From the NCBI GenBank assembly GCA_963727245.1, contig CAVSFO010000005.1, forward strand, positions 124,001-188,000: a DNA stretch of 64,000 bases, in the 5' to 3' direction. Both the position numbers and the translations under genes were made by a program. Numbering within the stretch: the first letter of the stretch is position 1; the number at the start of each line of letters is the position of its first letter. This document shows, one piece after another, positions 1-8,475 of this stretch. Under the pieces are notes generated by a model, which saw only the letters and a program-made list of their open reading frames with translations, was not told the origin of the DNA and made no database searches. The stretch is from JBKQVT01 sp963727245. GTDB lineage: Bacteria; Planctomycetota; Planctomycetia; Pirellulales; Thermoguttaceae.

Positions 1-1
1 C

Positions 2-934
2 AGCACGTCGCCGTATAGCTCGACCGCTCCCACCACGCCGTCGTATGGCTCGGGCACGTCACCATACAGCTCGACCGCTCCGACCACGCCGTCGTATGGC
101 ACCGGCACGTCACCATACAGCTCGACCGCTCCGACCACGCCGTCGTATGGCACCGGCACGTCGCCATACAGCTCGACCGCTCCGACCACGCCGTCGTATG
201 GCACCGGCACGTCGCCATACAGCTCGACCGCTCCGACCACGCCGTCGTATGGCACCGGCACGTCGCCGTATAACTCGAACTTTCCGGCCACCACGCCAGC
301 AGGCGGTTACAGCCCGGCGGGTGCATCGGCGACCGGCACCTACGGCAATGGCGCCAGCACTGGCTCCGGCGCCAACAGCAGCACGCCGGCAGCGTCACCG
401 TACGGTGCGCCGGCAGCGACGCCATCCTACGGCAGCGGAACCTCCGCGTCGCCCTATGGCGCGCCGGCAGCGGCGCCGTCCTATGGCGCCGGGACAGCCA
501 CACCGTCCTACGGCAGTGGCGCACCGTCAACGACGTTGGGAAGCGGTGCTTCGTATCCTGGCGGCACGCCGGGCAGTGCGGCCGCAGCCGGCGGCACGCT
601 GCCGTCCGCTACGGGCAATGGCGCCGGCGGGGCCAGTCCTGCCACCGACGGGACCGGCTACACGCCCGGCTCCAGCGGCTATTCGCCCGGCAAGACCGGC
701 TATGCGCCGGGCAGCACCGGCTATACGCCTCCTGGGACCAGCGCGTATCAATCGCCCACCGCCCCCTACGCTTCGCCCGCCGGTTCGTATAACCCGCCGA
801 CCGGCTCGTCGTACGCGGCGCCGGCCAGTTACACGACGCCGGCCGCCGACTCGGCTGACCAGTCGTACCGGCCCGGAAGCACGGCGAATGCTGGCAACTA
901 TGTACCGTCGGCGACCAGCCCCGCCGCCCCGTAA
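2..934 (+). CDS. Low-complexity Ser/Thr/Pro/Tyr/Gly-rich repeat protein, C-terminal part
   Basis: This reading frame is open from the window edge to TAA at 932-934, so the start lies outside. It opens with five near-identical 17-residue units (TSPYSSTAPTTPSYGTG), then looser copies of the same theme such as SPYGAPAAAPSYG and TGYTPGSSGYSPG. It ends in a Pro/Ala/Ser/Tyr-rich tail without charged clusters or predicted helices. No catalytic motif is visible. Such sequence suits an exported structural or surface protein, but that is inference. Longer open frames on both strands here are by-products of the repeat and high GC. The frame choice rests on periodic Tyr/Gly/Pro composition and a stop just before the next gene. 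Confidence 0.6.
   Translation, partial: STSPYSSTAPTTPSYGSGTSPYSSTAPTTPSYGTGTSPYSSTAPTTPSYGTGTSPYSSTAPTTPSYGTGTSPYSSTAPTTPSYGTGTSPYNSNFPATTPAGGYSPAGASATGTYGNGASTGSGANSSTPAASPYGAPAATPSYGSGTSASPYGAPAAAPSYGAGTATPSYGSGAPSTTLGSGASYPGGTPGSAAAAGGTLPSATGNGAGGASPATDGTGYTPGSSGYSPGKTGYAPGSTGYTPPGTSAYQSPTAPYASPAGSYNPPTGSSYAAPASYTTPAADSADQSYRPGSTANAGNYVPSATSPAAP
10..264 (+). repeat. 51-bp coding tandem repeat, five copies
   Basis: Five direct copies of a 51-bp unit lie head to tail at 10-60, 61-111, 112-162, 163-213 and 214-264, with a decaying sixth after them. Copies differ at a few third positions (tca/tcg, cca/ccg, tat/tac). The unit length is a multiple of three, so it encodes 17 residues and copy number can change without breaking the frame. 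The array may continue to the left of the window. Confidence 0.9.
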
Positions 935-1070
935 CGCAAGAGTGGAGCCTTCTTCCGACGGCCGCGAACAGCGAACTCCCCCCGGGCTCCCCCCCAGTCC
1001 CCGGTCCCCGGCGTTTTTGGTATGATAGGGACGGGCATGTCTTCTTGCCGCTCGATTGGGGAGAGATCAC

Positions 1071-2881
1071 TTGCTGTTGGGGCCTGTTTTCAGTCGTGAG
1101 GTGGCCGTAGTCCCTCGGCGGCCGAGGCTCTACGTGGGCCGGGCGGCCTACGTGTCGGCGCTGTTGCTGTTGATGTGCACCGCCTGGCTGGTGTTGACCG
1201 GGACGCAGTTGGTCCGCGATCCGGGCGACCTGGCCCGCTTCGGCGCGGTGCTGTTTCAGTTCCTGGCTCTGCTCCAGGCGGCCGTGGCAATCTTCTTTTC
1301 GGCGCTGTTGGCCGCCAGCGCCGTGGCGCAAGAGAAAGACCGGCGGACGTTGGTCTTGCTGCTGTTGACGCGGCTCTCCAACGGCGAGTTGGTCGTGGGG
1401 AAATTGGCGGCCAGCCTGCTGGGCGTGTTGGTCCTGCTGGCGGCCGCCTTGCCGCTGTTTATGATCTCCGCCCTGCTGGGCGGCGTCTCCTTTGGCCAGA
1501 TCGGCCGGGTGTTCCTGGTCACGCTGGCCTGCGTGCTGGCCTGCGGCAGCCTGGGCTCGACGTTGGCCCTGTGGCGCGAGAAGACCTTCCAGGCCCTGGC
1601 CATGACGGTGCTGGCCCTGGTGTTGTGGCTGGCGGGCGGAGAAATCGTGGCCGCCGGCATCTTGGGCGACCGCCTGGCCGGCATCTCCTGCACCGATTGG
1701 GCGGCCGCCGTCAGCCCGTGGCGCACCGTCCTCGAGGCCACCCATCCCTATCTGCAATCGCCGTCGGCCGCCGGCGCGATGGCCGCGCCGGTGCCCCTGT
1801 TTCTGCTGACGGCCCTGGCGATCACCTTGCTGCTCAACCTGCTGGCGATTGCGAGGGTTCGCCGCTGGAATGCCGCCGGCGAGGCTCCTCCGGCGGCGCA
1901 TCACGTCGAGGAGCTGCGGCGCGCGGAGAGCATCTGGGGGGTCGAGCATGACGTGGCCCGAGGGGCCGCCCCGGCGCCGAGCGCCGCGGCCGTTGCGCCG
2001 CCCGTGGCCGGCCAGACCCGGCGGGTTTGGGATAATCCGATCCTGTGGCGGGAGATCCGCACCTGGGCCTATGGGCGGAAGATGCTGGTGATCCGCCTGG
2101 CCTACCTGCTGTTGTTCGCCCTGGCTGCCGCCAGCCTCCATCGCACCGTGTCCGCCGGAGGGCCGCTGGGCGCCGCCCAGGCGCCGCGGTGCTGGCGCCG
2201 CTGCTGCTGTTGAGCCTGGTGCTGGTCAATGCCCAGGCGGTCACCTCGATGACCAGCGAGCGGGACTGCCGGGCCTTGGACCTGCTGCTGGTCAGCGACC
2301 TGACGCCCAAGGAAATCGTCTTCGGCAAGCTCGGCGGCGTCTTTTACAACACCAAGGAGATGGTCCTGCTGCCCATGGCGCTGTGCGGATATCTCTGCTG
2401 GGCGCGGGAGTTGAGCCTGGAGAACCTGCTCTACCTGTGGGCGGGGGCGGCCGTGCTCTACGTGTTCGTCGCCGTGCTGGGCATCCACGCCGGCATGAAC
2501 TACGACAATTCCCGCACCGCCATCGCCACCAGCCTGGGGACCGTATTTTTTCTTTCCCTGGGCATCGCCACCTGCATGCGCATGATCACGGCCTTCAGCG
2601 GCTCGTTCCAGGCGCAGTTGCAGCCCTTCCTGGTCTTCATGATCGGCGGCGGCGTGGGCCTCTACATCGCCTTGGGCGCCAGAAATCCGTCCACGGCCAT
2701 CGGCGTGGCTTCCTTCCTCTGTCCCTTCGCCACCTTTTACGCCATTACCAGCTTCTTGTTGGATTACACGCTGGGCGTGTTCCTGGTGACGGCGGCGGCC
2801 TACGGTTTTACCACGGCGGCCATGCTGATCCCCGCCATCTACGAATTCGACGTCGCCACCGGCCGAACGACGGAGGGATGA
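1071..2881 (+). CDS. ABC-2 type transporter permease, two-part membrane protein (frameshift near 2190)
   Basis: Two open frames join into one protein of about 600 residues. The first begins at TTG 1071 (LLGPVFSREVAVVPRRPR) after GGGGAGAG, and has about six hydrophobic segments. A hydrophilic middle follows, then a second block beginning WDNPILWREIRTWAYGRK, which continues after about 2190 in another frame (APLLLLSLVLVNAQAVTS) to 2881. The repeat of the RE(V/I) amphipathic entry and the ERDCRALDLLLVSDLTPKEI segment are typical of planctomycete ABC-2 permeases (NosY/ABC-2 superfamily). A single missing base restores the frame, probably an assembly error. No ATPase gene is next to it inside the window. 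The substrate cannot be told from the sequence. Confidence 0.8.
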
Positions 2882-3012
2882 AGGCGGAAGGCGGAAGGGG
2901 GAAGGCGGAAGGGGGAAGGCAAGAACAAGGATGAAGGACGTGCGGCGCCACGCAAGCGGGTTTGCAGTCTTCCTTCCCCCTTCCGCCCTCCGCCTTCATC
3001 CTTTATCCTTAG
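2877..3012. repeat. Inverted purine-rich intergenic repeat (GGCGGAAGG / CCTTCCGCC type)
   Basis: After the permease stop come several tandem ggcggaaggg units. About 70 bases on, the complementary cttccccctt ccgccctccgcc occurs, followed by tcatcctttatcc. The two arms can form a long hairpin between two genes. Fragments of the same purine-rich word recur at 9914-9945. It could end transcription but there is no clean U-tract. Confidence 0.7.
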
Positions 3013-3017
3013 TCCTT

Positions 3018-4277
3018 ATGCTGATTCAATATGCTTCCGGGCTGGCGGCCATGGCCTTGCTGGCCGGCTGCTCCGCCTTCTTCTCCACCAGCGAGGCGGC
3101 CCTGTTCTACCTGCGGCGGTCGGAACGCCGCTTGCTGGCCGCGGGAAATCGCTCGCAGCGGATCGCCGCCGGACTGCTGGATGATCCCGATCGCCTCTTG
3201 ACGGCCGTGCTGTTCTGGAACCTCTTGGTGAACCTCGCCTATTGCACCGTGGCCGCCGTCGTCGGCATCCAGTTGGAAGGCGGCGGCCGGACCGCCGCGG
3301 CCGGCGTCTTCTCGCTGGCCGCCCTGGCCGTCCTCATCGTCGGCGGCGAAATGCTCCCCAAGAGCCTGGCCGTCTTGAAGCCGCGGCTGGTGGCCACGCT
3401 GGTGAGCATTCCGCTGGCGGCCATGGTGCGGCTCTTGGACCCCCTGCTGCCCGTCTTCCGCACCGCCAATCTGCTCTCGCAGCGGCTGCTGTGGCCGCGC
3501 TTCCAGCCGGAGTCGTACTTGCACATCCGCGACCTGGAGCGGGCGGTCCGGCTGTCGGCGGGCGACGCCGCCCTGGTCCAGCAGGAACAGCGGGTGCTGG
3601 AGAGCATCGTGCTCTTGTCGGAGATCCGGGTTGACGAGTTGATGCGCCCCCGCAATCAGCTCTTGTCGTTTCGGCCCCCCGTCTCGCTGGCCGACCTCCG
3701 CGGCCGGATGCCCGAGAGCGGCTACCTGCTGGTGACCGAGCCGGACAGCGACGAGGTCGCCGCCGCGCTGCGCCTGCACGAGTTGTGGGCCCTTCCCGAG
3801 GCCGAGTTGGACCGGCAGGCGGAGCCGGTCTTCTATCTGCCCTGGTGCACCATGGTGGCCGACGCCCTGGAGGCCATGCTGGGGCGCCGCCGCCACGTGG
3901 CCGCGGTGGTCAACGAGCTGGGCGAGACGATCGGCATTCTCACCTTCGACGACATCCTGGACACGATCTTCAGCGGCACTCCCAGCCGCAGCGAGCGGCT
4001 GCTGCGGCGGGCGCCGATCCGGCGCATCGCCCCCGGCGTCTGGCACGTCACCGGCCTGACCAGCCTGCGGCGGCTGGCCCGATACTTCCACGTCGAGCGG
4101 CCGCCCAGCAAGAGCGTCACCGTGGCGGGGGTCGTTCAGGAGGTGCTGGAGCGGCTTCCCCAGCCCGGCGACGAGGGCCGCTGGGGGCCCTTCGGCTTCC
4201 GCGTCCTCGATGCCCCGCTGCGCGGACAGGTGCTGGTGGAATTGACCCTGGCCGAACCCCAGGAGGCGCCGCGATGA
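3018..4277 (+). CDS. CNNM/CBS domain membrane protein (HlyC/CorC-type), first of pair
   Basis: Protein of 419 residues. Residues 1-180 are a DUF21/CNNM transmembrane domain with four hydrophobic segments and the family signatures FFSTSEAALFYLRRSERR and GGEMLPKSLA. A CBS pair follows (SIVLLSEIRVDELMRP, then AVVNELGETIGILTFDDILDTIF), and the end (about 340-419) resembles the CorC/HlyC accessory domain. Family members act in Mg2+/Co2+ homeostasis. ATG 3018 is chosen because the upstream extension would translate the intergenic inverted repeat. The stop overlaps the next start (ATGA at 4274-4277), implying translational coupling and a heteromeric or tandem pair. Confidence 0.9.
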   Translation: MLIQYASGLAAMALLAGCSAFFSTSEAALFYLRRSERRLLAAGNRSQRIAAGLLDDPDRLLTAVLFWNLLVNLAYCTVAAVVGIQLEGGGRTAAAGVFSLAALAVLIVGGEMLPKSLAVLKPRLVATLVSIPLAAMVRLLDPLLPVFRTANLLSQRLLWPRFQPESYLHIRDLERAVRLSAGDAALVQQEQRVLESIVLLSEIRVDELMRPRNQLLSFRPPVSLADLRGRMPESGYLLVTEPDSDEVAAALRLHELWALPEAELDRQAEPVFYLPWCTMVADALEAMLGRRRHVAAVVNELGETIGILTFDDILDTIFSGTPSRSERLLRRAPIRRIAPGVWHVTGLTSLRRLARYFHVERPPSKSVTVAGVVQEVLERLPQPGDEGRWGPFGFRVLDAPLRGQVLVELTLAEPQEAPR

Positions 4278-5242
4278 TCGGCTTGATGTGCGGCCTGGGG
4301 CTCGTGGGAATCTTGCTCAGCGCCCTGTTCAGCGGCGCGGAGACGGGATTCTACCGCGCCACCCGGCTGCGCCTGCTCCTGGACGCCCTGGGCGGCGCCG
4401 CCAGCGCCCGCGGACTGCTGTTCCTCACCAACCACCCTTCGTTGTTCGTGGCCACGACCCTGGTGGGCAACAGCCTGGCCGCGTACCTGGTCTCCCTGGC
4501 GATGGTGGTGGTTCTGCGGGCGGTGCTGCCCGGCGAGGCGGCGCTGGTGCCCTGGATTGCGCCCTTGCTGCTGGCCCCGGTGCTGTTGGTCTACGGAGAA
4601 TTGCTGCCGAAGAACTTGTTTCTGCAAGCCCCCAACCGGCTCCTGCGGCGCGTGGGGCCGCTGTTTCTCTTCTTCGTGGTCGTGCTACTGCCGGTCAGCG
4701 CGTGGTTGTGGGCATCGAGCCGGCTGCTGGCGCGCCTGCTGGGGGTCTCGCCCAAGCCGATCCGCTCGATCCTGGCCCGCCGCGAGCTTCGCCGCGTGCT
4801 GGAGGAAGGGCACGAGGCCGGCATTCTGCACCCCGCCCAACGCAGCCTGGCGCAGGGCATTTTTGCCGTCGCCAACCGCCCGGTCGGAGAATTTCTCGTG
4901 CCCATCGGTCAATTGCCCCGCGCCCGGGCGACCATGAACAAACGCGAGGTGCTGGCGCTGGCCGAGCGCTGGCGGGCGGCGGCGATCCCCATCGAGTCGG
5001 CCGACTCGGCGGAGAACCTCATCGGTTACGTCCGCGTCATCGACCTGCTGCTGAGCGAGTCTGCGGAGTTGGCTCCGCTGAGGCCGCTGTTGGAGATCCG
5101 CGACAGCAGCACGCACCTGGCCGTCTTGACGCGGCTGGAGAGCGCCAATGAAACCCTCGCCGGAGTCGTCAACGCCCGCGGCGAGACCATCGGCATCGTC
5201 ACCGCCCGGCGGCTGCGGGAACCACTGCTCAGAGAAGGATAA
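4274..5242 (+). CDS. CNNM/CBS domain membrane protein, second of pair
   Basis: Protein of 322 residues starting at the ATGA overlap with the preceding CNNM gene. A four-segment DUF21 domain carries ALFSGAETGFYRATRLR and VYGELLPKNLFLQAPNRL. It is followed by a divergent CBS region ending in VVNARGETIGIVTARRL. It lacks the C-terminal CorC/HlyC accessory domain present in its partner, so the pair looks like a duplication with later specialisation. Divalent cation transport or its regulation is the family role; the exact ion is unknown. Confidence 0.88.
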   Translation: MIGLMCGLGLVGILLSALFSGAETGFYRATRLRLLLDALGGAASARGLLFLTNHPSLFVATTLVGNSLAAYLVSLAMVVVLRAVLPGEAALVPWIAPLLLAPVLLVYGELLPKNLFLQAPNRLLRRVGPLFLFFVVVLLPVSAWLWASSRLLARLLGVSPKPIRSILARRELRRVLEEGHEAGILHPAQRSLAQGIFAVANRPVGEFLVPIGQLPRARATMNKREVLALAERWRAAAIPIESADSAENLIGYVRVIDLLLSESAELAPLRPLLEIRDSSTHLAVLTRLESANETLAGVVNARGETIGIVTARRLREPLLREG

Positions 5243-5330
5243 AGGATGAAGGATAAAGGATGAAGGATGACCAGACAGCCGGGTGTCACTCCTCCTTCAT
5301 CCTTTATCCTTCCTCCTTCATCCTTACCTT
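5236..5330. repeat. Inverted AAGGATGAAGGATAAAGG-type repeat
   Basis: Tandem aaggataaaggatgaa words are followed after about 25 bases by their complement (tccttcatcctttatcc, then tccttcatcc). The arms pair into a long hairpin between the plus-strand CNNM gene and the minus-strand small gene, so it may act as a two-way terminator. It shares the ccttcatcctttatcc word with the repeat at 2877-3012. Confidence 0.75.
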
Positions 5331-5565
5331 ACCTGTGGTATCCCAGCGACTTGACGACCGCCAGCGTCTCTTCGTAGGTGATAAAGCGGCGGCGGTGGCG
5401 CAGCTTGTACTCGTCCATGGCGCGGCCTAGTTCCTGGGCTTCCGGCGAAAGTCCTTCGAAGGAGTCGGCAAACTGCCGCCGCTCGAGGGCCGGCGACCGC
5501 TGCGAGACGTCGAACGAACGACGATCGACAAAACCTTCCGGAGGGGATTTCAGTCCTTGCGACAT
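5329..5565 (-). CDS. Small conserved-looking hypothetical protein
   Basis: Protein of 78 residues when started at the ATG giving MSQGLKSPPEGF, which has GGAG eight bases upstream; an ATG six codons earlier lacks such a site. It is charged and helical (LSPEAQELGRAMDEYKLRHRRR, continuing to ETLAVVKSLGYHR) with no signal peptide, membrane segment or Cys pair. The C-terminal half resembles short planctomycete proteins of unknown function. It lies alone on the minus strand downstream of trpA. No function is assigned. Confidence 0.65.
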   Translation of the reverse strand: MSQGLKSPPEGFVDRRSFDVSQRSPALERRQFADSFEGLSPEAQELGRAMDEYKLRHRRRFITYEETLAVVKSLGYHR

Positions 5566-5620
5566 TTGCTGGTCTCCTGGCAATGCGGGAGGGGTTCCGC
5601 TACCGAATGAAGTCTAGCTT

Positions 5621-5700
5621 GCACCGTGGGCCCCGGGTCGGTCGCGACTGGCGCACGGCCTGGATGGTGGGGCCTTTCTGCGCTCGACCCACCCTGCAAA
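5621..5700. repeat. Decayed copy of the GGTGGGGC...GCGCTCGACCCACCCT repeat
   Basis: The segment ggtggggcctttctgcgctcgacccaccctgc matches one arm of the long hairpin at 13291-13373 with a few changes. The other arm is not recognisable, so this is a half or eroded copy. It sits in the 5566-5889 gap, which otherwise holds only the CCCCGATAGC-family repeat. Confidence 0.6.
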
Positions 5701-5753
5701 ACTGCACGGCTTGACGATCGTAGCGGTTGTGACGGATTGCGGGTCCCGGTATT

Positions 5754-5869
5754 GGGGTGGCCCGATAGCTACGCCATCGCACACGGTGCAACCGCGAGAG
5801 GAGCTTCAATACGCCACCCCAGCCTCTTGTGCCTGCGGCACCCCGATAGACAAGCTATCGGGGCCACCC
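5754..5869. repeat. CCCCGATAGC-family dispersed palindromic repeat, copy 1
   Basis: About 115 bp. The outer arms are gggtggcccgatagct and its near complement agctatcggggccaccc. The inner part is gcgagaggagcttcaatac followed by gcctcttgtgcctgcggcacc, itself a nested stem. The same architecture recurs at 10016-10130 and 34164-34278, and a half copy at 8321-8369. All copies are intergenic. No ORF is inside, so it is a REP/BIME-like or non-autonomous element. Confidence 0.85.
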
Positions 5870-5889
5870 ACGCACCCCGGTATCGGAAC

Positions 5890-6688
5890 CTACAGCGCCG
5901 CGAGCAACTGGGCGAGGTAGTCGTCGATCTCGGCCAGCACGGCCGCACGGGGCTTGCCGGCGGCCTCTGCCACGCGGCGAACAATGGCCGAGCCGACAAT
6001 CAACCCGTCGGCCACGGGGGCCAAGGTCCGCACGTGCTCCGGCCGGCTGATGCCGAAACCGATGCAGATCGGCAGCGGCGTTTGCTCCCTCAGCCAGCCC
6101 ACGTCGTCGACAAGCCGGCTGGGCAACTCGGTCCGCTCGCCGGTGATGCCGGCAACCGAGACGTAGTAAATGAAGCCGGTCGTGGCGGCGGCGATGCGCA
6201 GGGCCCGTGGGCGCGGGGTCGTCGGCGCGATCAGTTGGATGAGGCTGAAATCCTCGCGGCGGCAGACCTCGGCCAGCGGGCCGGCCTCTTCGATGGGCAG
6301 ATCGGGGACGATGGCCCCGGAAAGTCCCGCCGCCTTGGCGGCCGACACGTAGCGCCTCCAGCCCCCGGCGATAGACGATCGCATAGCTGACCATGCCGAC
6401 CAGCGGCGCCGCCAGCGACGGCGTCAGGCCGCGGAGCATGGCGAAAATCTGGTCGAGCTTGATCTTCCCCTCCAGCGCCCGGCTGTACGAGGCCTGGATG
6501 ACCGGGCCGTCGGCCACCGGATCGCTGTAGGGAATCCCCAATTCGCACAGCGCGCTGCCGCCGGCCACCAGGTGGCGGAGCAGCTCGGCGGTGAAATCGA
6601 GGTCCGTGTCGCCGGCGGTGACGAAGGGCATCAGCGCCTTGCGGCCTGCGCGGCGAAGTTGCGAGAAGAGGGCGTCAACGGCAGACAT
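5890..6688 (-). CDS. trpA: Tryptophan synthase alpha chain (frameshift near 6372)
   Basis: The alpha subunit cleaves indole-3-glycerol phosphate to indole and glyceraldehyde 3-phosphate. The N-terminal frame starts at ATG 6688 with MPFVTAGDTDLDFT (catalytic Glu in LCELGIPYSDPVADGPVIQ) and runs to YAIVYRRGLE. The other frame resumes RYVSAAKAAGLSGAIVPDLP with the catalytic Asp loop and ends GIGF-type FGISRPEHVRTLAPVADG. One extra G in ctggaggcgctac explains the shift exactly. Joined length is about 265 residues, normal for TrpA. It lies four bases after trpB, so the two form a trpBA operon. Confidence 0.93.
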
Positions 6689-6692
6689 GGCG

Positions 6693-7903
6693 TCAATACT
6701 CCTCGCCGCGCAGGCGGGCGATTTCGGCCGCGTCTTTGTCGCCTCGGCCCGACAGGCAAACCACGATGGCCTCCCCCACCTTGCGCGCGGCCGCCAACTT
6801 CATGGCCTCCGCCACGGCGTGCGAACTCTCCAAGGCCGGCAGGATGCCCTCGGTCCGGGCCAGGGCGTCGAAGGCGGCCAGGGCCTCCGCGTCCCGGGCG
6901 CTGGTGTAGCGGACCCGGCCCGTTTCCTTCCAATAGCTGTGTTCCGGTCCCGTGCCCGGGTAGTCGAGCCCGGCGGAAACGGAATGCACGTCTGCGGTCT
7001 GGCCGTCGTCGTCCTGGAGGACGTAGCTGAAGCTGCCGTGGAGGACGCCGGGGCGTCCCAAGCAGAGCGTGGCGGCGTGATCGCCGCTGCGGTCGGAGCG
7101 CCCGCCCGCCTCGACGCCCACCAACTCGACGGCCGCGTCGCCGGCCAAGGGATGGAACATGCCCGCGGCGTTGCTGCCGCCGCCGACGCAGGCCACGACC
7201 ACGTCGGGCAATCGCCCCAGTTGCTCCAGGCATTGCGCCCGCGTCTCGCGGCCGATGACCGACTGGAAATCGCGGACGATGCGGGGGAAGGGATGTGGCC
7301 CGACCACCGAGCCGAGACAGTAATGCGTCGTGTCGACGGAACTCATCCAGTCGCGGAAGGCCTCGTTCACCGCGTCGCGGAGGGTGCGGGAGCCGCTGCT
7401 GACGGGCCGGACCTCGGCGTGGAGCAGCTTCATGCTGAAGACGTTGGGCCGCTGGCGGCGAATGTCCTCCTCGCCCATGTACACCACGCACTCCAGGCCG
7501 AAGCGGGCGCAGGCGGTGGCCGTGGCGACGCCGTGCTGGCCGGCCCCGGTTTCGGCGATCACCCGCCGCTTGCCCATCCGCAGCGCCAGCAGCGCCTGGC
7601 CCAGGGTGTTGTTGATCTTGTGCGAGCCGGTGTGATTGAGGTCTTCGCGCTTGAGGTAAATCTGCGCCCGCCGCACTGCCGGCTGAGCCGGCCGGCGTGA
7701 TAGAGCGGCGACGGCCTGCCCACGTAATGCCGGTACAACTCGGCGAGCTGCTGCTGAAATGCCGCGTCGCCGACGGCCTGTTGGTACTGGGCCGTCAGCT
7801 CCTCCAGGGCCCGGGTGAGGGTCTCGGGAACATAGCGGCCGCCGAACGGGCCAAAACGGCCGCGCGCATCGGGCAGTTCGGGCAGCTCCGGCGTTGCGGG
7901 CAT
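6693..7903 (-). CDS. trpB: Tryptophan synthase beta chain (frameshift near 7680)
   Basis: PLP enzyme that joins indole and serine. The start frame begins at ATG 7903 (MPATPELPELPDARGRFGPF, then GGRYVPETL) and the family text runs to RPSPLYHAGRLS. The other frame continues with AQIYLKREDLNHTGSHKINN, which includes the PLP lysine, then GAGQHGVATA, CVGGGSNAAGMF (PLP phosphate site) and SGRGDKD near the end. One base is missing around 7675-7690. Joined length is about 403 residues, normal for TrpB. It precedes trpA by four bases. No trpE, trpD or trpC is present nearby, so the pathway is split. Confidence 0.95.
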
Positions 7904-8085
7904 GGACGCCTTCCGGGGGCGAAAGTGCGGGGGAAAGCCCCATTCTCCCCGTCGTTGCGCGGGCAGTCAAGGTCCGTAATCCCTTCCCCTTCGCTGCCGA
8001 GCGCGGGTGGCTCGGATAGTATGTCTGAGGGCGTCCGGGAACTGGAGGCAAGAAAACCGGCGTCTTGGCAACGTCACTGTGAGAA

Positions 8086-8232
8086 ATCTCTCACGCAAAG
8101 GCGCAAAGCCGCCAAGCCGCAAAGGAAGAAGAAGCGGTTGGTAAATTCATGCCCGCGAGGCCGATCCAACCCCTCCCTCTTCCTTTCCCTATCTTGCGCC
8201 CTGGCGGCTTTGCGTCTTTGCGTGAAATGTCA
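8086..8232. repeat. Inverted ACGCAAAGGCGCAAAGCCGCCAAG repeat
   Basis: The left arm contains tcacgcaaaggcgcaaagcc and ccaagccgcaaag. The right arm has gcgccctggcggctttgcg and tctttgcgtgaa. They are separated by about 60 bases. The word is a familiar intergenic repeat in many environmental bacteria, where it is often mis-annotated as short proteins. The 7904-8475 gap holds this, a half copy of the CCCCGATAGC repeat and no gene. Confidence 0.8.
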
Positions 8233-8320
8233 CGGGCCATAACCCCGAATTGTCGTTCCTGATCGTTCCACGGAACTGCCGAACACGCTCAGCCAAGCTA
8301 GCCGGGCCACCGGCCGCGAT

Positions 8321-8369
8321 CTCCTCTCGTGCCTTCGGCACCCCGATAGCCGAGCTATCGGGGCCACCC
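8321..8369. repeat. CCCCGATAGC-family repeat, half copy 2
   Basis: The right half only: ctcctctcgtgccttcggca, then a compact hairpin ccccgatagc-cga-gctatcgggg and ccaccc. The left half present in the other copies is missing. It lies about 100 bp before the DUF1570 gene. Confidence 0.8.
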
Positions 8370-8475
8370 GTGGCAAGTCCCCGCCGCAGTGGCTTCCCTT
8401 CCGCTGCCGGCGCCGAGAGACTAAAATAGAGCAGCAGCGGAACGGATCTCCTTCCGCACAGACAGGAACAGAGGC

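Noticed and set aside
10..264. CRISPR array
   Set aside because: The 51-bp units are contiguous with no variable spacers and lie in a coding frame. No cas gene or spacer-separated repeat was seen anywhere in the window.
45..1025. Arg/Pro-rich open frame on the plus strand over the left-edge repeat
   Set aside because: It is a shadow frame of the 51-bp repeat; the Ser/Thr/Tyr frame ending at 934 has coherent composition and stops before the next gene.
609..2141. Long Gln/Arg-rich minus-strand ORF opposite the permease
   Set aside because: High-GC antisense shadow; composition biased to Q, R and G, with no motif and overlap of a clear membrane protein.
8086..8232. Short proteins encoded in the ACGCAAAGG repeat (e.g. 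ending ALAALRLCVK)
   Set aside because: This is the translation of a widespread intergenic inverted repeat, a known annotation artefact.
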